From: CBDCWA01 sp965223255
Lineage (GTDB): Bacteria > Pseudomonadota > Alphaproteobacteria > Rhizobiales > Hyphomicrobiaceae
Length of the DNA: 64,000 nucleotides
NCBI GenBank assembly: GCA_965223255.1
Contig: CBDCWA010000003.1
Location: forward strand, 1,116,001 to 1,180,000
Direction of reading: 5' to 3'
Shown here one piece after another: positions 36,721-45,730 of this stretch (position 1 is the stretch's first letter; every line of letters begins with the position of its first letter). The translations under genes were made by a program, and so were the position numbers. The notes under the pieces were generated by a model, which was given only the letters and a program-made list of their open reading frames with translations, made no database searches and was not told the origin of the DNA.

Positions 36721-36783
36721 TTTCGTGGCATGGGCTAATGGCAAAGCCCGACGAATATGGCCACTGCTAATGGCTTTGCGAGA

Positions 36784-37380
36784 TCATTGCAAGGGATGTT
36801 TTGTATCTGCATGATCACGCATATAGGCTATCAAATTGGCCCGGTCTTTTGCGTTTCTTAGACCAACGAAACTCATGCGCGTGCCATTGGCAAATTTTCT
36901 CGGCGCTTTAAGGAATGCATCAAGGTTCTCGTATGTCCATATTCCGTTACGCTTCTTTAAGGCATTTGAATAGCGATAGCCTGAGACACCCGCAATTTTT
37001 GCGCCAACAATGCCCCACAGGTTTGGGCCTATCCGCTTCGCACCCCCCTTACCGATCGTGTGGCAAGCCGCACATCTCTTGAAAAGCATCTTGCCCGCTG
37101 TGCTATTCGCAGTTGCGACAAGCGAGGCTACGGCACCTGATTTGATTTGTGTCGCACTGGTCGCACTGGCTTTGATGGTAGATTTAGACTGAGTGTGCTG
37201 CGGTCCCTGCGGCTTTGCTGTTCTTGCCATTTCAGGATTATTCCGCTCCAATCCCAACGTGCGCCAAGCTGCCTGCGCAAGCTTGGTCTCCTTGACCTCG
37301 TCGAAAACGACATTGCCACCGACTATTGTCAGGATGCCCGCCAGATAGGCACTTGCGGCTTTCCAATTACTCGCGTTCAC
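36784..37380 (-). CDS. membrane-anchored class I cytochrome c
   Basis: A 198-residue protein: an N-terminal signal-anchor helix (about residues 8-25), a low-complexity Ser/Thr/Lys linker (about 50-90) and a C-terminal monohaem domain with CAACH (near 107) and the Met ligand in GTRMSFVGL (near 168). It resembles cytochrome c552/cy, tethered carriers to terminal oxidases. It is similar in its haem domain to the protein at 41971-42426 but has the anchor and linker. It probably carries electrons from Sox or flavocytochrome to the oxidase. A candidate operator lies 39 bases upstream. Confidence 0.88.
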   Translation of the reverse strand: MNASNWKAASAYLAGILTIVGGNVVFDEVKETKLAQAAWRTLGLERNNPEMARTAKPQGPQHTQSKSTIKASATSATQIKSGAVASLVATANSTAGKMLFKRCAACHTIGKGGAKRIGPNLWGIVGAKIAGVSGYRYSNALKKRNGIWTYENLDAFLKAPRKFANGTRMSFVGLRNAKDRANLIAYMRDHADTKHPLQ

Positions 37381-37418
37381 AGCGTCTCCCCCTACCAGGC
37401 TCGCTGATGCATATTTTT

Positions 37419-37434
37419 ATATGAATTATTGAAT
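37419..37434. promoter_or_regulatory. ATTC-N8-GAAT-like operator candidate (cytochrome c gene)
   Basis: ATATGAATTATTGAAT, with an exact right half-site and a two-mismatch left half, 39 bases upstream of the cytochrome start, overlapping where a promoter would lie. Confidence 0.42.
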
Positions 37435-37485
37435 GTATACAGCGAAGCGGCGCCGTTAATCAAGCAATGGCTAGCGCAACCCATC

Positions 37486-38664
37486 TCAAAAAGAACGCCA
37501 GTTCCCACGGGACAAGAGACGTTCACTCAGCCTGACCCCCGCGGCGCTGCCGATAGCACCGAATAACAACCACCACCATCCGTGCACACTAGCAGAAACG
37601 ATACCGCCAATAAGGCCGCCAATATTGCAACCATGAGCCAATCTAGCGCCATAGCCCATTAACACACCGCCGATGATTGAGACGACTATCAACCGAAACG
37701 ATATCCGAACCTTAGGCGCAAATTGACCAGCCAGACCCGCGGCCAGAAGCGCACCGAGAATCACGCCAAAGTTCATCACACTGGTCGTATCCACCAGGAT
37801 TGATCGTTCAAATTCGGAACCTTGCCAATACCGGAACTCTCTAACCGGCAGCCCTGCAAGATCTGCAAGTTTTGCCGCCCATAACGGATAAGCCGACGTA
37901 ATCCCCCAGGGGTGTCCGTTTACGATCAAACAACCGATGACGACGACCGCCAGTAGAACAGCGCCAAGTCGCAGGCTCCAATTACCAAACAACCAGCTAT
38001 TTGTTCTCCTGGTTGCCTCTAGCGAACCATGTGATATCTTCTCTAAATACACAGTTACGACAGCTAGCCCTCCCAGACCGGCCAAAGTTGTCAACCAAGC
38101 AAGTGGTAAGCCCATCGACTTGATCAAGGATAACGCCGGCAGCGTTGGCAGATCTCGCCAAACTTCATGGCTAATTGTCCAAAGAAAAGATCCAGCCAAA
38201 AACCCGAACAGGGTGAACACGAGACGGAGCGAACCACCACCTGCCGCAAACAACACACCGGAGCCGCAACCACCACCAAGCTGCATTCCGATACCAAACA
38301 TGATCGCCCCTATTGCCGAGGCAAGGCCGATCGAAAACACCCACGTGTCGTCCTCCCAGCCAAGGGCGCTACCATAGACAATCAATGGAAATGATATCGA
38401 CGCCGCAAGCGCGATCAGCAACAGTTGGGCGCGAATACCAGCACCACGGCTCTCCTTCTGAAATCGCCGCCAGGCACCGGCAAAGCCAAATGTTGCATGA
38501 TAAAGAGCGACACCACCAAGTGCACCCAATGCAACCGTCAGGGCAAGATCAGAATTGTCTCGGCCGGCGACGAACGCAAGCGCAATGAGTAGGCAAAGCC
38601 CCAATACCACGATCGCATATTGGGGCCGGGGAGCGCCGGTAGCGGAGGTGAGCAACACCGCCAT
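37486..38664 (-). CDS. YeeE/YedE family transporter (full length)
   Basis: A 392-residue membrane protein with about ten helices. The paired Cys motifs are GMQLGGGCGSGVLFAAGG (near residue 130) and GARLAHGCNIGGLIGG (near 350), both typical of YeeE/TsuA thiosulfate transporters. The ATG at 38664 opens 18 bases after the SoxW-like gene's stop, so the two form an operon. A thiosulfate or sulfane importer is most likely. Confidence 0.9.
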   Translation of the reverse strand: MAVLLTSATGAPRPQYAIVVLGLCLLIALAFVAGRDNSDLALTVALGALGGVALYHATFGFAGAWRRFQKESRGAGIRAQLLLIALAASISFPLIVYGSALGWEDDTWVFSIGLASAIGAIMFGIGMQLGGGCGSGVLFAAGGGSLRLVFTLFGFLAGSFLWTISHEVWRDLPTLPALSLIKSMGLPLAWLTTLAGLGGLAVVTVYLEKISHGSLEATRRTNSWLFGNWSLRLGAVLLAVVVIGCLIVNGHPWGITSAYPLWAAKLADLAGLPVREFRYWQGSEFERSILVDTTSVMNFGVILGALLAAGLAGQFAPKVRISFRLIVVSIIGGVLMGYGARLAHGCNIGGLIGGIVSASVHGWWWLLFGAIGSAAGVRLSERLLSRGNWRSF

Positions 38665-38682
38665 TCTGTTGGCTCTTCCAAA

Positions 38683-39324
38683 CTACCAGATTTTAACCTT
38701 CTTGCCTTCCTTGCGAAGACGTCTGGCCCGTTCGCCCACGAAAGTTTGAAAATGCTTTTTCGCATAATGCCCGGCTGCAACAAACTCTAGCATCGAGCGA
38801 AAGTGGAACGGCTTGAAGTACCCTGGCATTACCGCAGAGGCCATCATCGAACCGGTTTTGCCCTTTGTCTTGGCGCTGGTCGGCGAAAACAACAAAAGCG
38901 TTGGCGTAAAAACTATACCCCAGCGCCGTGCAAGTTTTCGCTCTTCGAGCGTCTTACCATCAAAATCGGTGACCTTACGCGAGCCTCTAAGATCCAATTG
39001 CACGAAGATGAAATTTTTCCGCAAATAGGCCACTGTCTCTTTGTCTTTAAGGTTGACCCGATGCATTTCGCGGCAATAAGGACAACCGGCCTGTTCAAAT
39101 GCTACGATAAGTCCTTTGCCGGTTGCTGCAGCTTCGCTCAGGTCTTCCTTCAAATCCAAAAAAGATTGATGGAACCACGGCTGCTTCAAAAGCTCGACAT
39201 CTGACGCTGTAGCTGGGGCGACAGAAATCTGTGTGGCGAACACGCCTGCCATCAGAATGACGGCGGCAAGTTTCAGGGCACCTGAGATAGCAGCAATAGC
39301 CTTGGTCCAGAGTGCATGCCTCAT
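38683..39324 (-). CDS. exported SoxW-like thioredoxin
   Basis: About 213 residues. The start at 39324 follows GGAAGG and gives a signal peptide (residues about 10-35, ending APATAS). The thioredoxin fold carries the redox motif CPYC (in EQAGCPYCREMH) and a cis-Pro loop FTPTLLLF. It is a clear paralogue of soxW at 46874-47446 (both share KQPWF, FDGK/LDGK and RRWG-VFTPT). It probably keeps a periplasmic thiol partner reduced, perhaps SoxY or the YeeE Cys residues. It is co-transcribed with the YeeE gene downstream. Confidence 0.85.
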   Translation of the reverse strand: MRHALWTKAIAAISGALKLAAVILMAGVFATQISVAPATASDVELLKQPWFHQSFLDLKEDLSEAAATGKGLIVAFEQAGCPYCREMHRVNLKDKETVAYLRKNFIFVQLDLRGSRKVTDFDGKTLEERKLARRWGIVFTPTLLLFSPTSAKTKGKTGSMMASAVMPGYFKPFHFRSMLEFVAAGHYAKKHFQTFVGERARRLRKEGKKVKIW

Positions 39325-39453
39325 GCTGCATCCTTCCTCAAATCTATGCCAATTGATCGCAACCAACCGGCAATTGTGAGCCGACATCGGAACGTGAATT
39401 TTCACATCCCAATTGTGATGTTGCACATATGAATCAAGGATGGCAATGATCTA

Positions 39454-39469
39454 ATGCAAAAAATTGAAT
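39454..39469. promoter_or_regulatory. ATTC-N8-GAAT-like operator candidate (39.4 kb divergent spacer)
   Basis: ATGCAAAAAATTGAAT, one mismatch from ATTC-N8-GAAT, in the 166-base spacer between the SoxW-like gene and the spermidine-synthase-like gene, 22 bases before the latter's chosen start. Confidence 0.42.
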
Positions 39470-39490
39470 AATGCTCCAGAACAACAAAAA

Positions 39491-41071
39491 ATGCATGGAA
39501 GAACGGCAAAAATGGTCAGCGCAGATCGAGATATTGCGACGCTCGCCTACATAGTGATTGTGGGAATAACCGCAGCTTGCGGCCTCATTGTCGAAATTGT
39601 GGCAGGACGAATGCTCGCTCCTTATGTCGGTATGTCGCTTTACACCTGGACATCGATTATTGCGGTTGTGCTAGCAGGGTTCTCCATTGGTCACTGGATT
39701 GGGGGACGCCTAGCCGACAACAGTGATAGCGACGCTTACAAGACTGTCGCCTGGTCATTGTTTTTGTGTGCGGTGAGCACCAGCGCCGTGCTTGTATTGA
39801 TACGAGTTTTGTCAGGCCCAATAATTGGACTTAGCCTGTCGTCGGTCCCTACAATCCTTCTGTTGACGACCGTGCTGTTTTTTCTGCCCAGTCTTTTTGT
39901 CGGTGTTCCAACGCCAATTCTGGTTAAGATCGCCATAACCGAATCGCCAGATCGTATGGGCCGGATCCTCGGAGCAATGTTTGCCTCCGGTGCTTTTGGC
40001 AGCATTCTCGGCACATTGGCAGCCGGCTTCGTCTTCATCTCGTGGCTCGGATCTATGGGGACGATCATACTGGTATCCTTAGTGTATTTTTTCCTTGCCC
40101 TTGCGTTCTTTGCAATTGAATGGCGCAAGTCGGGAACTGTGCCGCAAACACTGATTATCTGTTTGTTCTTGTTTGTGCTGTCCTACCTTACGATAGGGTA
40201 TAAAGTTCGGGCATTCGCTTCCAACTGCGGCGTCGAAAGCTCTTATTATTGTCTGCGCGTTATCGATGTGTCGCGCCACCTGGGCCAGCCAGCCCGCGCC
40301 ATGATAATCGATCACCTGAGCCATGGCACCAATTTCAAGGTCCAACCGGGCCAATTCTTCAGCTCGTACGTCGAGTTGACCGACCGGCTGATTCAACTGC
40401 AGTTTCCACCGGCAAAGAAAATCTCTGCTTTCTTTATAGGCGGCGGTGCTTATACGTTGCCCCGAGCATGGATCGAAAAAGGACGCAATGTCGATATAAC
40501 CGTCGCTGAAATTGACCCTGCAGTAACTAAACTTGCAATTGATAAATTGTGGCTGCGCAAGACCTCTCATCTCAAAGTGGATCATGAAGATGGGCGGTCT
40601 GCGTTGCGAGCGACCAGTTCGAAAAAGTACGAAGTCATCATCGCGGACGCCTTCCACGACATTGCCGTACCTCAGCATCTCGTAACATTAGAGTTCTTTA
40701 GACTTGTGAAGAACCGGCTCACCGAAGATGGTAGCTATATCATGACAGCGGTAGATTTTTTTGGCCAACCGCGTTTCGTATTGTCGTTGGCTAAAACACT
40801 CAAGATGGTTTTTCCGGTCGTCGAGATCTGGCTCGATACATCACAAGCCATTGCTGGCGGGCGCTCGACATTCATTGTTCGCGCAAGCAGCAAACCCACC
40901 CCTCAAAATGAGCTTCGATCGAAGACCGTTGCCGATCGCCGTTGGCAAACTCTGCCCGCAGAAACAATGCGCAAAGCCAGTATCCTGCTCAATGCGTTGA
41001 TCCTGACTGACGATTACGCCCCCGTCGACCGTTTGATCACAAACCCATTTCGTAGTTCACAAGCTCCATAG
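39491..41071 (+). CDS. membrane-fused spermidine-synthase-like protein
   Basis: About 526 residues. The N-terminal half has six or seven hydrophobic segments (to about 225) starting LAYIVIVGITAACGLIVEIVAG. The C-terminal half is a Rossmann methyltransferase/aminopropyltransferase-like domain: FFIGGGAYTLPR near 310, VAEIDP near 333, DGRSALR near 360 and IIADAFHD near 375. This fusion family (fused MFS/spermidine synthase) is common, but the real substrate is unknown; polyamine synthesis is not proven. The start at 39491 is an ATG; TTG at 39464 or ATG at 39512 are alternatives. It is embedded in sulfur genes and preceded by an operator-like site. Confidence 0.83.
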   Translation: MHGRTAKMVSADRDIATLAYIVIVGITAACGLIVEIVAGRMLAPYVGMSLYTWTSIIAVVLAGFSIGHWIGGRLADNSDSDAYKTVAWSLFLCAVSTSAVLVLIRVLSGPIIGLSLSSVPTILLLTTVLFFLPSLFVGVPTPILVKIAITESPDRMGRILGAMFASGAFGSILGTLAAGFVFISWLGSMGTIILVSLVYFFLALAFFAIEWRKSGTVPQTLIICLFLFVLSYLTIGYKVRAFASNCGVESSYYCLRVIDVSRHLGQPARAMIIDHLSHGTNFKVQPGQFFSSYVELTDRLIQLQFPPAKKISAFFIGGGAYTLPRAWIEKGRNVDITVAEIDPAVTKLAIDKLWLRKTSHLKVDHEDGRSALRATSSKKYEVIIADAFHDIAVPQHLVTLEFFRLVKNRLTEDGSYIMTAVDFFGQPRFVLSLAKTLKMVFPVVEIWLDTSQAIAGGRSTFIVRASSKPTPQNELRSKTVADRRWQTLPAETMRKASILLNALILTDDYAPVDRLITNPFRSSQAP

Positions 41072-41344
41072 ACGCGTATCCGGGCTACTATCGTCGACGT
41101 CCGCTGCATCTATGTTGGTCTGCCAAAATGTAATTGCGATGGTCGGAAAAATAAGCTGAATTATGAATGTGATTACCTGAGCCCGGGCAAATCTATGACA
41201 CGACCGATCGCTCGGATGGTCAATGAGATCAGCCAGGCACCGCCTCGCCATCTCGACACAAATGAATTCCTCGCCCGCCAAAACGCCGGGACAACCGATC
41301 GAAGTATGGCGTTTGGGTAATCCCCGGCGAAGCGTGACAAGCAC

Positions 41345-41857
41345 CTAGAATGCAATGCGATCGCTTATAGCTTCTATGCCTGCCTTAGCGCACTCGCCAT
41401 CCGCGCTACCCGACGGTGCGCCTGATACGCCAATTGCTCCGACCATATCACCGTCGCCGGCAAGAATGCGTACGCCCCCACCCAATGGCAAAGCACCTTT
41501 CACTTTGCGGATTGCCCAGGCTTCGCCTTTCTCGGTCAGCTTTCCTAACTCATGCGTGTCGGTCCTAAAGCTCACCGCGGTCCAAGCTTTGCGGAATGCC
41601 GTATCCGGCGTATGGGGGCCGGCCAACTGATCACGCAGCGTAACTTGCAACACGCCAAATCGATCGGTAACGCTCACCGCTATTTGGTAACCCTTCTTGC
41701 GGCAATGCTTGAGAGCCCCCTGCGCTGCCGCCAATGCCAGATCTGGCTTCAGCACGCGAAATGTCGCGAAATTTTTGTCACTGGCATTGGCAGTTCCAAT
41801 GATCATACTCGCTGGCAATAGAACGCAGACTATGACCAAGCGGCTTGCGATCTTCAT
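41345..41857 (-). CDS. exported GlcG/HbpS-family heme-binding-like protein
   Basis: A 170-residue protein with a signal peptide (residues about 1-25, ending GTANAS) and a GlcG/HbpS (DUF336) domain: LALAAAQGALKHCRKKGY, VSVTDRFGVLQV, LPLGGGVRIL and IGVSGAPSGSADGECAKAGIEAI. HbpS members bind haem or sense redox; homologues sit in many sox loci. It follows the cytochrome c gene by about 110 bases on the same strand, so a haem- or redox-related role in the periplasm is plausible. Confidence 0.87.
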   Translation of the reverse strand: MKIASRLVIVCVLLPASMIIGTANASDKNFATFRVLKPDLALAAAQGALKHCRKKGYQIAVSVTDRFGVLQVTLRDQLAGPHTPDTAFRKAWTAVSFRTDTHELGKLTEKGEAWAIRKVKGALPLGGGVRILAGDGDMVGAIGVSGAPSGSADGECAKAGIEAISDRIAF

Positions 41858-41970
41858 AACGTTTCTCCCATCGTAGATGCCCGCGGCATTAGCTGTTCAT
41901 ACGGCATTTGATGTTCTGCAACTCGTCCAATTACGAGCAAATTTGACGGCATTAAAGTTGGTCGGAAGAA

Positions 41971-42426
41971 CTATGGAGATTTGCTCCTCTCCGGCGTCTT
42001 GTTAGCTTCTTCTGGTTGCTTATTTGCAGTGGTCTTTGAGAATTCCTGCAAATAGAGCAGTAACGCTGCGCGGTCGGATTTATTGCGCATACCGAGAAAC
42101 GTCATTCGGGTGCGAGGTATCATCTTGCGCGGATTTTCTATGTACTTGTCTAGCGTCTCATTCGTCCAAACAAGACCCTTCTTGCCAGCGGCTTTCATGG
42201 CGGAGGAAAAGCCGCGATAGTCTGCAATCGTGCCGGCTTTTCGGCCGAAAACTTCATTAAGGTGAGGACCAACGCCGTGACGCGCGCCGGCGCCTACTTT
42301 GTGGCACGCGAGGCAGCGTACGAACAAGTTCTTACCTTTTTGGGTGTCCGTTGCTGAGGCAAGAGTTGGCAAAGAAACAATGAATGCTCCTAATACGACA
42401 GCAGGAGCCTTTGCCACCTTGAACAT
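41971..42426 (-). CDS. soluble class I cytochrome c
   Basis: About 151 residues. The start at 42426 follows GGAG at eight bases and gives a signal peptide (ending SLPTLASA). One haem site, CLACH, and the Met ligand in PRTRMTFLGM. The 20-residue tail is rich in Lys, Glu and Pro. It is paralogous to the anchored cytochrome at 36784. Downstream of soxB, where soxCD would be found in Paracoccus-type clusters, it is a likely electron acceptor of SoxAX. A candidate operator lies about 150 bases upstream. Confidence 0.88.
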   Translation of the reverse strand: MFKVAKAPAVVLGAFIVSLPTLASATDTQKGKNLFVRCLACHKVGAGARHGVGPHLNEVFGRKAGTIADYRGFSSAMKAAGKKGLVWTNETLDKYIENPRKMIPRTRMTFLGMRNKSDRAALLLYLQEFSKTTANKQPEEANKTPERSKSP

Positions 42427-42578
42427 TTTTGACAACTCCTTCAGCACTTACGGCCCATGACTGGATTCTCTTGTTACAGTGCAGCGCGCCGTCACTTCTA
42501 TGCGTTGTAGGCGCCCTATCGGTTGACTGGACACGACCGGGCTCCTTAACTGCGCGCGACTTGTATGAACTCTAATAC

Positions 42579-42594
42579 ATTCATTCAATTGGAT
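42579..42594. promoter_or_regulatory. ATTC-N8-GAAT-like operator candidate (cytochrome c gene, downstream of soxB)
   Basis: ATTCATTCAATTGGAT, one mismatch in the right half (GGAT), in the 220-base spacer between soxB and the cytochrome c gene. It suggests a separate promoter for the cytochrome. Confidence 0.4.
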
Positions 42595-42648
42595 GGCGAG
42601 TTTCGTATTGCGAAGTGCATCTTACCGGTGCCCAGCACGTCGCCCCGT

Positions 42649-44341
42649 TCAAATCACGACCTTCACTGACCGATTTGGCTTCAATCGAACAACCGGGTTC
42701 TTCTTGAGATAGTTGGTGACGACATCCCAAATGGCAGGGCCCTTGGTATCCCTGTTGATCGAGGCCCAGCCAGCCACGGTATAGGTCTTGTCGCTCTCTA
42801 TAGGCTTACCGGTTTTCAGAATAGTCATATCGCTGATGCGTTTATGAACGCTGGCATTGACGTTGATTGTGTATCCCATTCCGCCAACGCGAACCATATC
42901 GCCACCCTGTTGATAATAGGGATCCTTGTTGAAGAGATTGTCAGCCACATCTTCCAAGACATCTTTCAACATTTTGCCCGTCATTTTGATGCGATAGGCT
43001 GCCGGATAAGACATTGAACAAGCCGTGTGCAAATCTTTCGACTGTAATCGCCTGCCCCGGAAGCAATGTTGTCCCCCAACGGAAGCCCGGCGAAAACGCG
43101 ATTTCAGCATCACGTTCTGAGAGCAGTGCATCACAGAACAGATCGTCGAAAGTGCCGTTGAAATTGCCGCGCCGATAGAGCAGATTCTCAGTCTTACCTA
43201 GAACCTGGCCAAGCTTTGCCTCATAAGGCTTGCGCACCCTATCTATTAGTGCGCTCATGTCGGGATCTTTTGAAATTGCATCGGAAAAGATAGGAATGAG
43301 CCGATATCGGTAACCGTTCACTTTTCCACCCGAGACATCCAAATCCAATCGCGACAAGAACTTTCCATTCGATCCAGAAGCAATGACCAGCGTCTTACCA
43401 ACGACAACAGGTTCGGGTAACGCGTCATGCGTGTGTCCGGTCAGGATAACATCAATGCCTGGCACCCTGGCTGCGACTTTGCGGTCAATGTCGAAGCCAT
43501 TATGAGACAGCAGTACGACAAGTTGCGCACCTTTTTGACGTGCCGCCTTTACATTTTTTTTGATCTCGCTCTCTCGAATACCAAATGACCACTTTGGAAA
43601 CATCCAACGCGGATTGGCAATCGGCGTATACGGGAAAGCCTGCCCAATGACTGCAATTTTGACGCCACCACGCTCAAACATTTTTGTTGAGGGAAAAACG
43701 CGCTCCCCCCATTCATTGTCGAAAACATTGCCGCCCAAAAAAGCAAACGGCAGGCTATCAACGATCTGCTTGACCCGGTCAGCGCCGAACGTAAATTCCC
43801 AGTGCCCCGTCATGGCATCCGGCTTCAGGGCATTCATCACCGTGACCATATCCTGGCCTTTGGTTGCGTTTGAGGTGTAGCTGCCCTGCCATGTATCGCC
43901 ACCATCGAGCAGCAAAACTTTTCCGGGGCGTTCCGCGCGCATATGCTTTAAGACAGTGGCAACACGATCAATACCGCCCATTCGACCGTATGATTTTGCC
44001 AGTGCGGCAAAATCAGCCGACGACAACGCATAAGCCTTCGGTGAGCCTGGCGCGATGTTATAAAGCTTTAAGAAGTCTGCACCTGTAATATGCGGCGGAA
44101 GACCGGCCACATCGCCAACGCCAATGTTTATCGATGGTTCACGATAATATATGGGCTTCAGCTGTGCATGGATGTCGGTGATGTGCGCAATGGTAACGTT
44201 GCCGTAGCCTTTGAAATCGAGGATTTGGCTCTCGCTAAGGCGCTGTTGAGCGGCCAGGGAATACAGCGAGCCACTTCCTACCACACTCGCGGCTGCCAAC
44301 GCCGCCGCGGTAAACTCACGTCTATTCAAGGTCGTCGCCAT
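42649..44341 (-). pseudogene. soxB: soxB, thiosulfohydrolase, with one-base frameshift
   Basis: SoxB is split over two frames. The first (44341 to about 43036) begins with a Tat signal (NRREFTAAALAAA) and has the di-manganese site: Asp56 and His58 in DIHAQ, Asp146/Asp149 in DGGDTW, GHWEF near 179, SHN at 279-281 and GHTHD at 302-306. It reads correctly to PGQAITVE, then the family sequence DLHTACSMSYPAAY continues in the next frame to the stop at 42649 (containing NKDPYYQQGGDMVRVGGM). One extra base in the TTT run at 43036-43038 (plus strand) explains the break. SoxB hydrolyses sulfate from SoxY-bound thiosulfonate. All residues are otherwise intact, so a sequencing error or very recent mutation are both possible. 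Confidence 0.88.
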
Positions 44342-44456
44342 TGGTGAGCCCCATCTGCTTACACACCGAATACGCTGGTTATGCGCGGATCAGCGTCGAA
44401 AAAAAAGCTGGCGGACACTCATGGATCCGCCAGCTATACCTTACCCAAATGACTGC

Positions 44457-45314
44457 TTACTGCCGTAAGGACGGCGTCTCGATTGCAAGCCCGGCACCCC
44501 TTGAAGCCAGGTACGCCTCAAGGGCGACAAACTCCTTGCTGCCGCGCTTATAAGGTTTGGCACGAATATTCTTCATGCAGCCTGAGAACCTTCGATGCAT
44601 GGAACCAATTTTACGCCACTTGAATCGATAGGTCGGGAAACCATTGACGTGCCCTTGGCTGAGGTGATCGGCCCTGATCATTTTGCCATTGTAATTCTCA
44701 TGGCAACCAGCACACGCCATTTCTAATTGCCCGACCTGTTTATAATAAAGCTTTTTACCCCTTTCGATCCAAGCTTTCATTGGACCGTCGGTCTTAACTT
44801 TCATGGGCATGCCGCGGGACTGCAATCCGACATATGCCGTCATGCCAAGCATTTGGTTGGATTCCCACTTCCATGCCTTAGCTTTCATTCGATCGGTCCT
44901 GCAGCGATTAATGTTTTGCTCAAGCGTAAGCGGTTTCTTGGCTTTTGGATCCCATTTCGGCATGCTGGCGCGCACGCCCTTCATCGACGTCTTAGCATCT
45001 TTGTGACACGTGGCGCACGACTTGCCGGCTGCACCGTCCTTTTTCTTCCAAAGGTCTTCTCCGAGACCAACTGCGAGCATGGCAGGGTTCTCGAAGTCAT
45101 CGGCGGCAAGTGCGCGCGTCTCCTTTTTGCGATAATGCCAACCAGAGATCAGCTTATCACCGAGAGGATGATTCTTCGGAGCATCGACAATCGTCTTGAT
45201 CGTTTTGCCGTCGATAACCAGTTTGGCCTTTAAATTCGGCTCGCTTTGCGACACGCCGCTGAAGGCTATGAGCGCCGTGATAATGGTTGCTCCACCAATG
45301 AGTGTCCGCCTCAT
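44457..45314 (-). CDS. soxA: SoxA, diheme cytochrome c subunit of SoxAX
   Basis: A 285-residue protein with a signal peptide (ending GVSQS) and two haem motifs, CATCH (100-104) and CAGCH (201-205), so the diheme type. Cys138 in INRCRTDR and Cys246 in RFSGCMKN are the expected haem-ligand and persulfide-forming active-site Cys. SoxAX joins thiosulfate to SoxY. It is in the minus-strand sox operon between soxZ and soxB. Confidence 0.94.
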   Translation of the reverse strand: MRRTLIGGATIITALIAFSGVSQSEPNLKAKLVIDGKTIKTIVDAPKNHPLGDKLISGWHYRKKETRALAADDFENPAMLAVGLGEDLWKKKDGAAGKSCATCHKDAKTSMKGVRASMPKWDPKAKKPLTLEQNINRCRTDRMKAKAWKWESNQMLGMTAYVGLQSRGMPMKVKTDGPMKAWIERGKKLYYKQVGQLEMACAGCHENYNGKMIRADHLSQGHVNGFPTYRFKWRKIGSMHRRFSGCMKNIRAKPYKRGSKEFVALEAYLASRGAGLAIETPSLRQ

Positions 45315-45381
45315 CCAGTATCCTCCCGTATCAGTCTAAAATTCAACGCATGCCTTCTTAGATTTGCATACATATGTTTTG

Positions 45382-45702
45382 TTAGCTGACAGTTATTGAT
45401 TTGGTTGCTTCGTAAATTTTGCCGTTGTCGTCGAACCACTTAAAAACAAATTTGCCGCTCTCGTTCACTTTCACTTTGAACTGAAAGTATGGATTGTTGG
45501 AAACGGCAGGCTCGATAGCGCAGGCAAACACGACTTTGCCATTGAATGTGCATTCGAACTTATTGATGATGCGACGGGGAATACGCTTGCCGTCTTTACC
45601 CTTGCGTTGCCCGGTCTCCATCTTGTGACCGATGAGTGTCTTTATTGTTATGACCTCGCCCTTTTTTGCCGAGCGTGGCACGCGTAATCTTGGCTTAGAC
45701 AT
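45382..45702 (-). CDS. soxZ: SoxZ
   Basis: A 106-residue beta-sandwich protein with no signal peptide, as usual for SoxZ, which is exported with SoxY. It begins KPRLRVPRSAKKGEVITIKTLIGHKMETG and ends with the conserved FKWFDDNGKIYEATKSI. It forms the SoxYZ carrier. It lies 28 bases after soxY. Confidence 0.95.
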   Translation of the reverse strand: MSKPRLRVPRSAKKGEVITIKTLIGHKMETGQRKGKDGKRIPRRIINKFECTFNGKVVFACAIEPAVSNNPYFQFKVKVNESGKFVFKWFDDNGKIYEATKSITVS

Positions 45703-45730
45703 ATCTATCTTTCTCCTCGCCCTTTAGAAC

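Noticed and set aside
39464..39490. TTG at 39464 as start of the spermidine-synthase-like gene
   Set aside because: It would lie inside the operator-like site (39454-39469) and has no ribosome site; the ATG at 39491 is preferred.
41057..41344. Minus-strand frame of 95 codons between the spermidine-synthase-like and GlcG-like genes
   Set aside because: Overlaps the end of a real gene; composition not protein-like in a family sense; no start context. A small real gene cannot be fully excluded.
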